Assembly: GCA_900549055.1 (NCBI GenBank)
Contig: URNB01000099.1
Span: 1 to 7,228, forward strand
Source: an uncultured Oscillospiraceae bacterium
GTDB lineage: Bacteria > Bacillota > Clostridia > Oscillospirales > Acutalibacteraceae
Length of the DNA: 7,228 nt
Direction of reading: 5' to 3'
Within the stretch, counting starts at the first letter, position 1. Each line of letters opens with the position of its first letter. The notes under the pieces are model-generated. The model did no database searches. It was given only the letters and a program-made list of their open reading frames with translations, and had not been told where the DNA came from. Of the stretch, positions 1 to 6,117 are shown in pieces. A program made the position numbers and the translations under genes.

Positions 1-86
1 AGCTCCATTCGTCACTCTTTTTTAATCTCTGTAACACATCTATTGTAAACCTACACTTATTCAAGCCAAAATATGCCTTGCGGCAA

Positions 87-115
87 TTGACAAAATATAA
101 TGGGTATGGTATAAT
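87..115 (+). promoter_or_regulatory. Sigma-A promoter of the purB-glyA-fhs operon
   Basis: The -35 box TTGACA (87-92) and the -10 box TATAAT (110-115) both match consensus exactly and are 17 bp apart. TGG directly before the -10 also gives the extended -10 element. Transcription should begin near 122, leaving a leader of about 30 nt. That is too short for a purine riboswitch, so any control would have to act at the promoter itself or upstream. No PurR-type operator was recognised. Boxes and spacing are seen; function is inferred. Confidence 0.85.
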
Positions 116-151
116 CCTCATGTACTATATATAGTTGAAAAGGAGCCGCTT

Positions 152-1588
152 ATGCCTGATAACAAAGATTTTTACATTTCACCGCTTTCAACCCGCTATG
201 CTTCCGACGAAATGCAGCATATTTTTTCGGAAAACTTTAAATTCCGCACCTGGCGCAGACTGTGGATTGCTCTCGCCAAGTCGGAAAAGGAGTTAGGGCT
301 TAACATTACCGACGAGCAGATAGCCGAAATGGAAGCCAATAAGGACAATATTAATTACGATGTCGCCGAGGCGCGCGAAAAAGAGGTTCGGCATGATGTC
401 ATGTCGCATGTTTACGCATTCGGCGTACAGTGTCCGAAGGCAGAACCCATAATTCATTTGGGCGCAACAAGCTGCTATGTCGGCGATAATACCGATGTTA
501 TAATCCTGCGCGAGGCGTCAGGCATTATTATGAAAAAAGCGGCGCAGGTGCTTAAAAATCTTTCTGAATTTGCGCTGAAATACAAGGCCCTCCCCTGCCT
601 TGCCTACACTCATTTGCAGCCCGCGCAGCTTACAACCGTGGGTAAGCGCGCAACGCTTTGGATGTATGAGCTGTCGCAGGATATTATGAACCTCGAATTC
701 CAGCTTGAAAATTTAAAGCTTTTGGGCTCAAAGGGCACAACCGGCACACAGGCAAGCTTTATGGAGCTTTTCTCCGGGGACGAAGAAAAGGTTAAAAGGC
801 TTGAAACGCTGATAGCCGCAGATTTGGGCTTTGACGCCTGCGTACCGGTTTCGGGGCAGACCTATTCAAGAAAAACCGATTCGTATTTTCTTTCGGTGCT
901 GTCGGGCTTTGCGCAGAGCGCATATAAATTTTCAAACGATATGCGGCTTTTGCAATCCTTTGAGGAAATGGAGGAACCGTTCGGAAAAAGCCAGATAGGC
1001 TCATCCGCAATGCCGTATAAACGCAACCCCATGCGCTGCGAACGCATTTCCTCCCTTGCAAGATATGTTATAATCGACGCCGTAAACCCCGCAATGACCG
1101 CAGGCACGCAATGGTTTGAGCGCACGCTTGACGACAGCGCAAACAAGCGCATTTCCGTTGCCGAAGCGTTTTTGGCAGTGGATGCCATACTCAATATCTA
1201 CATAAATGTAACCTCCGACCTTGTGGTCTATGAAAAGGTTATTAACCGCCGAGTGATGGAAAAGCTGCCCTTTATGGCAACAGAAAATATTATGATGGAA
1301 TCCGTAAAGCGTGGCGGCGACCGCCAGGAGCTGCACGAAATAATCCGTGTTTTATCCCATGCGGCTGCCGCAAAGGTAAAACTTGAGGGCGGGGCTAACG
1401 ATCTTATAGACCGTATAGCTGCGGACGAGCGTATTCCGCTTACAAAGGAAGAAATAATAAAGGAGCTTGACCCGCGGAAATACATCGGCAGAAGCGTTTC
1501 TCAAACCGAGGAATTCGTGAAAAGCGTTATTGACCCGATACTGGAAAAATATCTTACCGAAAACATCGTTTCGGTTTTAAATGTATAG
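152..1588 (+). CDS. purB: Adenylosuccinate lyase PurB (eukaryote-like form)
   Basis: This 478-residue cytosolic enzyme of the fumarase/aspartase superfamily acts twice in purine synthesis: it splits SAICAR to AICAR plus fumarate, and adenylosuccinate to AMP plus fumarate. All expected motifs are present. HLGATSC lies at 102-108, the catalytic Thr-His pair at 153-154 (in AYTHLQPAQ), and the superfamily signature SSAMPYKRNP at 284-293, which supplies the catalytic serine on the flexible loop. The length is close to the human-type enzyme (about 480 residues) and longer than the roughly 430-residue Bacillus form, so it belongs to the subgroup common in Clostridia and animals. The ATG is preceded by AAAGGAG (139-145) at 6 nt spacing. 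It is the first gene of an operon, with glyA beginning 11 nt after its stop. Family assignment is near certain; the subgroup call rests on memory of the family. Confidence 0.97.
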   Translation: MPDNKDFYISPLSTRYASDEMQHIFSENFKFRTWRRLWIALAKSEKELGLNITDEQIAEMEANKDNINYDVAEAREKEVRHDVMSHVYAFGVQCPKAEPIIHLGATSCYVGDNTDVIILREASGIIMKKAAQVLKNLSEFALKYKALPCLAYTHLQPAQLTTVGKRATLWMYELSQDIMNLEFQLENLKLLGSKGTTGTQASFMELFSGDEEKVKRLETLIAADLGFDACVPVSGQTYSRKTDSYFLSVLSGFAQSAYKFSNDMRLLQSFEEMEEPFGKSQIGSSAMPYKRNPMRCERISSLARYVIIDAVNPAMTAGTQWFERTLDDSANKRISVAEAFLAVDAILNIYINVTSDLVVYEKVINRRVMEKLPFMATENIMMESVKRGGDRQELHEIIRVLSHAAAAKVKLEGGANDLIDRIAADERIPLTKEEIIKELDPRKYIGRSVSQTEEFVKSVIDPILEKYLTENIVSVLNV

Positions 1589-1599
1589 GAGGCAAATAA

Positions 1600-2835
1600 A
1601 TGAATTTTTTTGAAGAGCTTAAAAATTATGATACCGAGGTTGCAGCTGCCTGCCACGCTGAGCTTGAGCGCCAGCAGCACAATATTGAGCTTATAGCCTC
1701 GGAAAACATCGTTTCAAAGGCTGTGCTTTTGGCTGCGGGCGGCGTGCTTACCAATAAATATGCGGAAGGTTACCCGGGCAAGCGGTATTACGGCGGCTGT
1801 CAATGCGTTGATGTGGTTGAAAACATCGCGAGAGAACGCGCGAAAAAGCTTTTCGGCGCAGAGCATGCCAATGTTCAGCCACACTGCGGCGCAAGCGCAA
1901 ACCTTGCGGTATTCTTCGCCTTTTTAAATCCCGGTGACACCGTTATGGGCATGAATCTGCAGCAGGGCGGGCATTTATCCCACGGCTCGCCGGTCAACAT
2001 TTCGGGCAAATATTTTAATGTTGTTCCCTACGGCGTAAGCTCCGAAACCGAAATGATTGACTATGATGAAATGCGCCGCATAGCGCTTGAATGCAAGCCG
2101 AAAATGATAATTGCGGGTGCAAGCGCATATTCACGCATAATTGATTTTAAGCGCTGCCGTGAAATTGCCGATGAGGTCGGTGCGTATTTAATGGTGGATA
2201 TGGCGCATATTGCGGGACTTGTAGCCGCAGGGCTTCACCCCTCGCCGGTGCCGTATGCCGATGTTGTGACCACCACAACCCACAAAACCCTCCGCGGGCC
2301 GCGCGGCGGACTTATTCTCTGCAAGGAAAAGTATGCCGCACAAATAGATAAGGCTATTTTCCCCGGCACACAGGGCGGGCCGCTTATGCACATAATCGCT
2401 GCAAAGGCGGTGGCATTAGGCGAAGCTCTCACACCCGAATTCAGGAAATATCAGCAGCAGATACTCAAAAATTCCAAGGCGCTCTGCTCTGCGCTTCAGG
2501 ATGAGGGATTTGATATAGTATCCGGCGGAACGGATAATCACCTTATTTTATTAAAGCTCATTAAAAACGGTATTACCGGTAAGGAGCTTGAGCACAGGCT
2601 TGACGAGGTGCATATCACCGCAAACAAAAACACCGTACCGAACGATCCGCAAAGCCCGTTTGTCACAAGCGGCCTCAGAGTCGGTACGCCTGCGGTTACC
2701 ACACGCGGCTTTAAGGAAGCGGAAATGAAGGATATTGCAAGATGGATAGCCCTTTGCGCAAACGATTTTGAGCCGAATAAGGAAATTATCACAGGCGAGG
2801 TCACCGAGCTTTGCTCCCGTTATCCGATTTATTAA
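1600..2835 (+). CDS. glyA: Serine hydroxymethyltransferase (PLP-dependent)
   Basis: This cytosolic 411-residue fold-type I PLP enzyme converts serine and tetrahydrofolate to glycine and 5,10-methylene-THF. It thereby supplies glycine and one-carbon units for purine and thymidylate synthesis. The cofactor-binding lysine is K229 in TTTTHKTLRGPRGG, the same number as in E. coli GlyA. Other family marks are EGYPGKRYYGG near 56-66, VDMAHIAGL with the PLP-ring aspartate near 200, and the carboxylate-binding arginine R360 in GLRVGTPAVTTRG. The usual 'MDLSHGGHL' segment reads MNLQQGGHL, a mild departure, while the following HLSHGSP is kept. The Shine-Dalgarno AGGAGG (1587-1592) overlaps the purB stop codon and sits 7 nt before the ATG, which indicates coupled expression. 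The length is normal and no catalytic residue appears to be lost. Confidence 0.98.
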   Translation: MNFFEELKNYDTEVAAACHAELERQQHNIELIASENIVSKAVLLAAGGVLTNKYAEGYPGKRYYGGCQCVDVVENIARERAKKLFGAEHANVQPHCGASANLAVFFAFLNPGDTVMGMNLQQGGHLSHGSPVNISGKYFNVVPYGVSSETEMIDYDEMRRIALECKPKMIIAGASAYSRIIDFKRCREIADEVGAYLMVDMAHIAGLVAAGLHPSPVPYADVVTTTTHKTLRGPRGGLILCKEKYAAQIDKAIFPGTQGGPLMHIIAAKAVALGEALTPEFRKYQQQILKNSKALCSALQDEGFDIVSGGTDNHLILLKLIKNGITGKELEHRLDEVHITANKNTVPNDPQSPFVTSGLRVGTPAVTTRGFKEAEMKDIARWIALCANDFEPNKEIITGEVTELCSRYPIY

Positions 2836-2857
2836 TTAATTCGCCGAGGTGTTGAAA

Positions 2858-4534
2858 ATGTCCTATTTATCAGATATAGAAATCGCTCACCGCTGCAAAA
2901 TGCAGCCTATTTCGGAAATTGCAGAGGCAGCCGGAATAGATGAAAAATATGTTGAGCTTTACGGCAGATACAAAGCAAAGATTGACCTTTCAATCATGAA
3001 GGAAAATAAACGCCCGGATGGCAAGCTCATACTCGTTACCGCCATCACACCCACCCCCGCGGGCGAGGGCAAAACCACCACCACCATCGGTCTTGCCGAC
3101 GGTCTTAAAAGAATAGGAAAAAACGTTATGGTAGCGCTCCGTGAGCCGTCTCTCGGCCCCGTCTTCGGCATAAAGGGCGGCGCTGCGGGCGGCGGATACG
3201 CCCAGGTCGTGCCGATGGAGGATATTAATTTACACTTCACGGGTGATTTTCATGCAATAGGTGCGGCAAACAATTTGCTTGCCGCAATGCTTGATAACCA
3301 CATCAAGCAGGGCAATGAGCTCAGAATCGATGTGCGCCGCATAACCTGGAAGCGCTGCGTTGACATGAACGACAGACAGCTGCGTAATATTGTGGACGGT
3401 CTCGGCGGCGTTGCAAACGGCGTTCCGCGCGAGGACGGCTTTGACATTACGGTTGCGAGCGAAATAATGGCTATTCTCTGCCTTTCACAATCGATAACCG
3501 AACTGAAGGAACGGCTTTCGCGCATAATAATAGGCTATAATTTTGACGGCAAGCCCGTCACCTGCGCCGAGCTTAAGGCAGAGGGCGCGATGGCTGCGCT
3601 TTTAAAGGACGCATTAAAACCCAATCTCGTGCAGACGCTTGAGGGAACTCCCGCGCTGGTGCACGGCGGGCCGTTTGCAAACATTGCCCACGGCTGCAAC
3701 TCCGTGACGGCAACCCGTCTTGCAATGCGGCTCGGCGATTACGCGGTAACCGAAGCGGGCTTCGGCGCAGATCTCGGTGCTGAAAAGTTTTTGGATATAA
3801 AATGCAGAGCGGCGGGTCTTACCCCCGCTGCGGTAGTTATGGTCGCCACCGTCCGTGCGCTTAAAATGCACGGCGGGCTTGATAAAAAGAGCCTTGATAC
3901 AGAAGATATTGCAGCGCTCGAAAGGGGTATTCCCAATCTCTTAAGGCATGTTTCCAACATTAAAAGCGTTTATAAGCTGCCATGCGTTGTGGCAATCAAC
4001 CGCTTCCCGACCGATACCGACGGCGAAATTGATTTTATAATAAAGAAATGCAAGGAGCTCGGCGTAAATACCGTGCTTTCCACCGTCTGGGCGGACGGCG
4101 GAAAGGGCGGCGAGGAATTGGCACGCGAGGTTGTTAGACTCTGCGAGGAGGAAAAGGGCGATTTCACCTTCAGCTATTCGCTTAACGGCACTATTGAAGA
4201 AAAGATAGAGGCCGTAGTCAAAAAAATATACGGCGGAAAAGGAATTAATATCCTTCCCGCCGCGCAAAAGCAGATTGCAGCCCTTAATGAAAACGGCTTT
4301 GCCGGCTTTCCTGTCTGCATCGCGAAAACGCAGTACAGCTTTTCCGATGATCCCGCTCTTCTCGGCGCTCCCGAGGATTTCACGGTGACCGTTAAAAATG
4401 TTAAGATTTCCGCGGGCGCAGGCTTTATCGTTGTTCTCACAGGCGATATCATGACCATGCCGGGACTGCCGAAGCACCCTGCCGCGGAGCGTATAGATAT
4501 TGACGAAAACGGAATTATATCCGGGCTTTTCTAA
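2858..4534 (+). CDS. fhs: Formate-tetrahydrofolate ligase (10-formyl-THF synthetase)
   Basis: This cytosolic enzyme joins formate to tetrahydrofolate at the cost of ATP, giving 10-formyl-THF. That is the formyl donor for purine synthesis and, in acetogens, the first folate step of the methyl branch of the Wood-Ljungdahl pathway. The P-loop-like TPTPAGEGKTTT lies at about 64-75. Both family signatures are present: GIKGGAAGGGY (104-114) and VATVRALKMHGG (329-340). The 558-residue length is typical. The frame is open to a GTG at 2849, but the ATG at 2858 is preferred because GAGG (2846-2849) then sits 8 nt upstream as the ribosome site. It follows glyA by 22 nt, so it is the third gene of the purB operon. 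That placement points to a purine/one-carbon role. No other acetogenesis gene is in the window, so acetogenesis cannot be inferred. Confidence 0.97.
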   Translation: MSYLSDIEIAHRCKMQPISEIAEAAGIDEKYVELYGRYKAKIDLSIMKENKRPDGKLILVTAITPTPAGEGKTTTTIGLADGLKRIGKNVMVALREPSLGPVFGIKGGAAGGGYAQVVPMEDINLHFTGDFHAIGAANNLLAAMLDNHIKQGNELRIDVRRITWKRCVDMNDRQLRNIVDGLGGVANGVPREDGFDITVASEIMAILCLSQSITELKERLSRIIIGYNFDGKPVTCAELKAEGAMAALLKDALKPNLVQTLEGTPALVHGGPFANIAHGCNSVTATRLAMRLGDYAVTEAGFGADLGAEKFLDIKCRAAGLTPAAVVMVATVRALKMHGGLDKKSLDTEDIAALERGIPNLLRHVSNIKSVYKLPCVVAINRFPTDTDGEIDFIIKKCKELGVNTVLSTVWADGGKGGEELAREVVRLCEEEKGDFTFSYSLNGTIEEKIEAVVKKIYGGKGINILPAAQKQIAALNENGFAGFPVCIAKTQYSFSDDPALLGAPEDFTVTVKNVKISAGAGFIVVLTGDIMTMPGLPKHPAAERIDIDENGIISGLF

Positions 4535-4541
4535 AGCTCGG
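4521..4541 (+). terminator. Hairpin spanning the fhs stop codon (possible terminator)
   Basis: The arms CCGGGCTTT (4521-4529) and AAAGCTCGG (4533-4541) form a 9-bp stem, with one G-U pair in the plus-strand RNA, around a 3-nt loop that contains the first base of the fhs stop codon. No U-tract follows on either strand, so it is not a classical intrinsic terminator. It may instead protect the mRNA 3' end or pause transcription between the two convergent genes. The pairing is seen; the role is inferred. Confidence 0.35.
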
Positions 4542-4758
4542 AAACAAATATCCCGGCGCAATCCTCCTCGCGCAGTGCAATCACCGCGCCGCGTATTAAA
4601 AACGCTTTAGGATCTCCGCCGGGGCTTTTTCCTATACATTCCACCCTTGTTCCCGGCGTAAGCCCAATATCGAGCAGCCGCCTGCGCATGTCTCCTCCCA
4701 CGGTAATTTCCTTAACTGCCGCAGCGGCACCGGGATCAATGTCCTTCAATGTTTTCAC
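4531..4758 (-). CDS. feoA: FeoA-domain protein, stand-alone
   Basis: This small cytosolic SH3-like (beta-barrel) protein belongs to the FeoA family, whose members assist the ferrous-iron permease FeoB or occur as the C-terminal domain of DtxR/MntR-type regulators. From the preferred start it has 75 residues, the normal FeoA length. MRRRLLDIGLTPGT (24-37), SPGGDP (45-50) and RGAVIALR (56-63) follow the family pattern closely. The GTG at 4758 is preferred because GGGGG (4766-4770) lies 7 nt upstream. An in-frame ATG at 4782 would add eight residues, but it has no ribosome site and overlaps a likely -10 box. There is no feoB on either side: the 3' end overlaps the convergent fhs by 4 bp, and upstream lies a divergent AraC regulator. 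Its partner is therefore unknown, and an iron role is inferred only from the family. Confidence 0.88.
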   Translation of the reverse strand: MKTLKDIDPGAAAAVKEITVGGDMRRRLLDIGLTPGTRVECIGKSPGGDPKAFLIRGAVIALREEDCAGIFVSEL

Positions 4759-4759
4759 C

Positions 4760-4780
4760 GTCAGTCCCCCTTTTACTGAC
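4760..4780. promoter_or_regulatory. Inverted repeat at the start of feoA, Shine-Dalgarno in the loop
   Basis: GTCAGT (4760-4765) and ACTGAC (4775-4780) are a perfect 6-bp inverted repeat with a 9-nt spacer. Read on the minus strand the spacer is AAAAGGGGG, which includes the feoA Shine-Dalgarno, and the GTG start follows the second arm by one base. In RNA this would present the ribosome site in a hairpin loop. In DNA it is centred close to the predicted transcription start, a common place for an operator. The repeat is seen; both roles are inferred. Confidence 0.5.
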
Positions 4781-4786
4781 ATTATA
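4781..4786 (-). promoter_or_regulatory. Probable -10 box of the feoA promoter
   Basis: The minus strand reads TATAAT here, an exact consensus -10. Transcription would start near 4774, about 16 nt before the preferred GTG start of feoA. No convincing -35 box was found at 16-18 bp upstream, where the minus strand is GC-rich, so the promoter is either activator-dependent or fortuitous. On the plus strand the overlapping TATATT (4783-4788) could serve as a weak -10 for the AraC gene. Confidence 0.4.
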
Positions 4787-4790
4787 TTCA

Positions 4791-4812
4791 GCGGCGCTTG
4801 TACGGGTGCCGC
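4791..4812 (+). promoter_or_regulatory. GC-rich dyad just before the araC-type gene's ribosome site
   Basis: GCGGCGC (4791-4797) and GTGCCGC (4806-4812) pair over 7 bp (one G-U) around an 8-nt loop. The dyad directly abuts the Shine-Dalgarno AAGGGAG (4813-4819) of the AraC-family gene. On the other strand it lies where a feoA -35 box would be. It may be an operator shared by the divergent genes, for example for the regulator itself, or an mRNA hairpin. Function is unproven. Confidence 0.35.
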
Positions 4813-4827
4813 AAGGGAGTCCGATCA

Positions 4828-5631
4828 ATGGATGTTATTTACGAAAATAAGACCAATCTGATTGAATTCAACTGTTCCTCCATTCTGGGCGAAACAATGC
4901 ATCTCCATAAAGAAATTGAAATTGTTTATGCTATAAGCGGGCAATCAATGGCATATGCCGATAAAAACGGCTATCTCTTAAACCCCGGAGACACCTTTAT
5001 CGCCTTTCCGAATCAGATTCATTATTACGAAACGATAGAGCGCGGCGAATATATGGTGCTGATTTTTTCATCTGAAATACTTTGCGGATTTTCGGATAAA
5101 ATTTCCAAAAGCATTCCGGACAAAAATGTCATTTTAGCAGACGAGACCGATGAGCTGTGCGAGCTGTTCGGAAAAATCCATACCCTTTACTGTGATAGAT
5201 CCGAATACGGAAAAATGCGGCTTATCGGCTGCATAAATATCGCAATGAGTATTATGCTGCCCCATTTCGTGCTGAAAAACGCAAATTTCGAAAAGAATTC
5301 CGCGTTCTACGGCATTATGGATTTCTGCACGCACAATTTCACCGAGCAAATAACCCTCGATTCGGTTGCGGAAAGACTGCACTTAAGCAAATACTATGTT
5401 TCCCACCTCATTAACCGCAAATTAGGTCAAAACTTCAACGAGTATATAAATAATCTGCGAATCAATGAGGCGTGCGCGCTGCTCAGGGAAACAGATAAAA
5501 AAATCGCCGAGATCTCCGAGGAGGTCGGCTTCGGAACAATACGCTCGTTCAACCGTTCCTTTAAGCAGATAACGGATCTGTCTCCCGCTGAATACCGCGC
5601 GCAGATTGCAACGCTGAAAAGCCGAAAATAG
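4828..5631 (+). CDS. AraC-family transcriptional regulator (cupin sensor plus HTH)
   Basis: This is a 267-residue one-component DNA-binding regulator. Residues about 20-80 form a cupin-like AraC sensor domain, marked by HLHKEIEIVYAISG (25-38) and LNPGDTFIAFPNQIHYYE (51-68), the usual pattern for binding a small, often sugar-like, ligand. Residues about 165-262 hold the double helix-turn-helix. The first HTH is near 175-200 (LDSVAERLHLSKYYVSHLI) and the second near 225-247 (IAEISEEVGFGTIRSFNRSF), ending in LSPAEYR. The frame is open back to a TTG at 4798, but the ATG at 4828 has AAGGGAG 8 nt upstream and is preferred. It is divergent from feoA and convergent with a small unknown gene. No sugar or transport gene adjoins, so its ligand and targets are not known; the divergent feoA promoter is the nearest candidate. 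The family call is secure. Confidence 0.93.
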   Translation: MDVIYENKTNLIEFNCSSILGETMHLHKEIEIVYAISGQSMAYADKNGYLLNPGDTFIAFPNQIHYYETIERGEYMVLIFSSEILCGFSDKISKSIPDKNVILADETDELCELFGKIHTLYCDRSEYGKMRLIGCINIAMSIMLPHFVLKNANFEKNSAFYGIMDFCTHNFTEQITLDSVAERLHLSKYYVSHLINRKLGQNFNEYINNLRINEACALLRETDKKIAEISEEVGFGTIRSFNRSFKQITDLSPAEYRAQIATLKSRK

Positions 5632-5641
5632 CGGCTTTTTA
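5615..5641. terminator. Hairpin terminator shared by two convergent genes
   Basis: Arms 5615-5624 (core AAAAGCCG) and 5632-5641 (core CGGCTTTT) pair over about 10 bp around a 7-nt loop, followed on the plus strand by an A/T-rich tail. The stop codon of the AraC gene (5629-5631) lies in the loop. On the minus strand the T-run in the second arm is shorter but could also end the small gene whose stop is at 5657, so the element may work in both directions. Only four G-C pairs form the core, so strength is moderate. Confidence 0.65.
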
Positions 5642-5656
5642 TACGCATTCAGCCGT

Positions 5657-5962
5657 TTATCTTTTCAGCTCCTGCGCGCCCTTATGAACATCCTCTGCGA
5701 ATTTTATGCCGGAAATCATTCCCATTTCAAAAAAGGTTCTGCGAAGCGTGCTGAGCGAAGCGCCTATAATATCGGATATTTCATCCTGCTCCGATGAGTC
5801 GCTGCCGTATTTATCCGCAAGGGCATACAGCGCTTTTTCGGAATTTTTGATTTCTTCCGCATAGCTCTGCCGTTCGGGATATTCGTCCAAATCGCCGCCG
5901 TTCACCAGGTGATCGCATACAGACGATAACCGACTGTTGTTTAACAGTTCCGATAAATCCAT
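5657..5962 (-). CDS. Small acidic helical protein of unknown function
   Basis: I do not recognise this 101-residue protein with confidence. It is rich in Glu, Asp, Ser and Leu, has no signal peptide or membrane segment, and appears helical throughout. A first part (1-25) is followed by a charged middle (28-62, including SEKALYALADKYG), then a C-terminal helix STLRRTFFEMGMISGIKFAED (71-91). The small size and a 'FxxGxxxGxKxxxE'-like last helix recall short clostridial DUF proteins such as DUF6809, but this is a loose resemblance. The ATG at 5962 is chosen because GGAGAA (5969-5974) lies 6 nt upstream; earlier in-frame starts (ATG 5980, TTG 5998) have no such site. That it is a real gene is supported by a perfect sigma-A promoter upstream, a good ribosome site and a terminator just past the stop. 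It is transcribed alone. Confidence 0.75.
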   Translation of the reverse strand: MDLSELLNNSRLSSVCDHLVNGGDLDEYPERQSYAEEIKNSEKALYALADKYGSDSSEQDEISDIIGASLSTLRRTFFEMGMISGIKFAEDVHKGAQELKR

Positions 5963-5989
5963 TTTACATTCTCCATCCATAAAATATTC

Positions 5990-6011
5990 TAAAAACAATT
6001 ATTTGTTTTTA
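5990..6011. promoter_or_regulatory. AT-rich palindrome at the transcription start of the small gene
   Basis: TAAAAACAA (5990-5998) and TTGTTTTTA (6003-6011) are a perfect 9-bp inverted repeat around TTAT. The outer edge lies about 7-8 bp downstream of the -10 box, so the dyad begins at the predicted start of transcription, a classic repressor-operator position. It could also form a weak hairpin at the mRNA 5' end. No known operator consensus was recognised. Confidence 0.5.
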
Positions 6012-6018
6012 CGCTGAT

Positions 6019-6047
6019 ATTATAAGCGCTGCGAAGAGTTGTGTCAA
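6019..6047 (-). promoter_or_regulatory. Perfect sigma-A promoter of the small unknown gene
   Basis: On the minus strand TTGACA (6047-6042) and TATAAT (6024-6019) are both exact consensus, with a 17-bp spacer (6041-6025). Transcription should begin near 6012, giving a leader of about 50 nt before the ATG at 5962. So strong a core promoter in front of a single small gene suggests that repression is needed, in keeping with the palindrome over the start site. Confidence 0.85.
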
Positions 6048-6087
6048 GTCAAAAATTGGTAATATTATGACTGAATTCGGCTTTTCT

Positions 6088-6116
6088 TTGACTTTGTTCG
6101 CTTTTAAGCTTATAAT
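6088..6116 (+). promoter_or_regulatory. Sigma-A promoter pointing into the structured segment
   Basis: TTGACT (6088-6093) and TATAAT (6111-6116) are 17 bp apart, with a single mismatch to consensus in all. Transcription should begin at about 6122-6124, on the first bases of the inverted-repeat arm of the 6118-6279 segment. The nearest plus-strand gene starts at 6430, so this promoter either drives a small RNA or gives that gene a leader of about 300 nt. Confidence 0.75.
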
Positions 6117-6117
6117 T

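Noticed and set aside
1..121. Minus-strand open frame, ATG at 121, running off the left edge (about 40 residues, including CRFTIDVLQRLKKSDEWS)
   Set aside because: It has no ribosome site, its first part lies over the purB promoter, and it is short enough to be open by chance. The end near 1-60 could be part of a real neighbouring gene, which only sequence to the left would show. A plus-strand frame here is open as well, with equally little support.
3941..4561. 206-residue minus-strand frame antisense to fhs
   Set aside because: It is antisense to a certain enzyme gene, shows no recognisable domain, and is explained by codon bias in the real frame.
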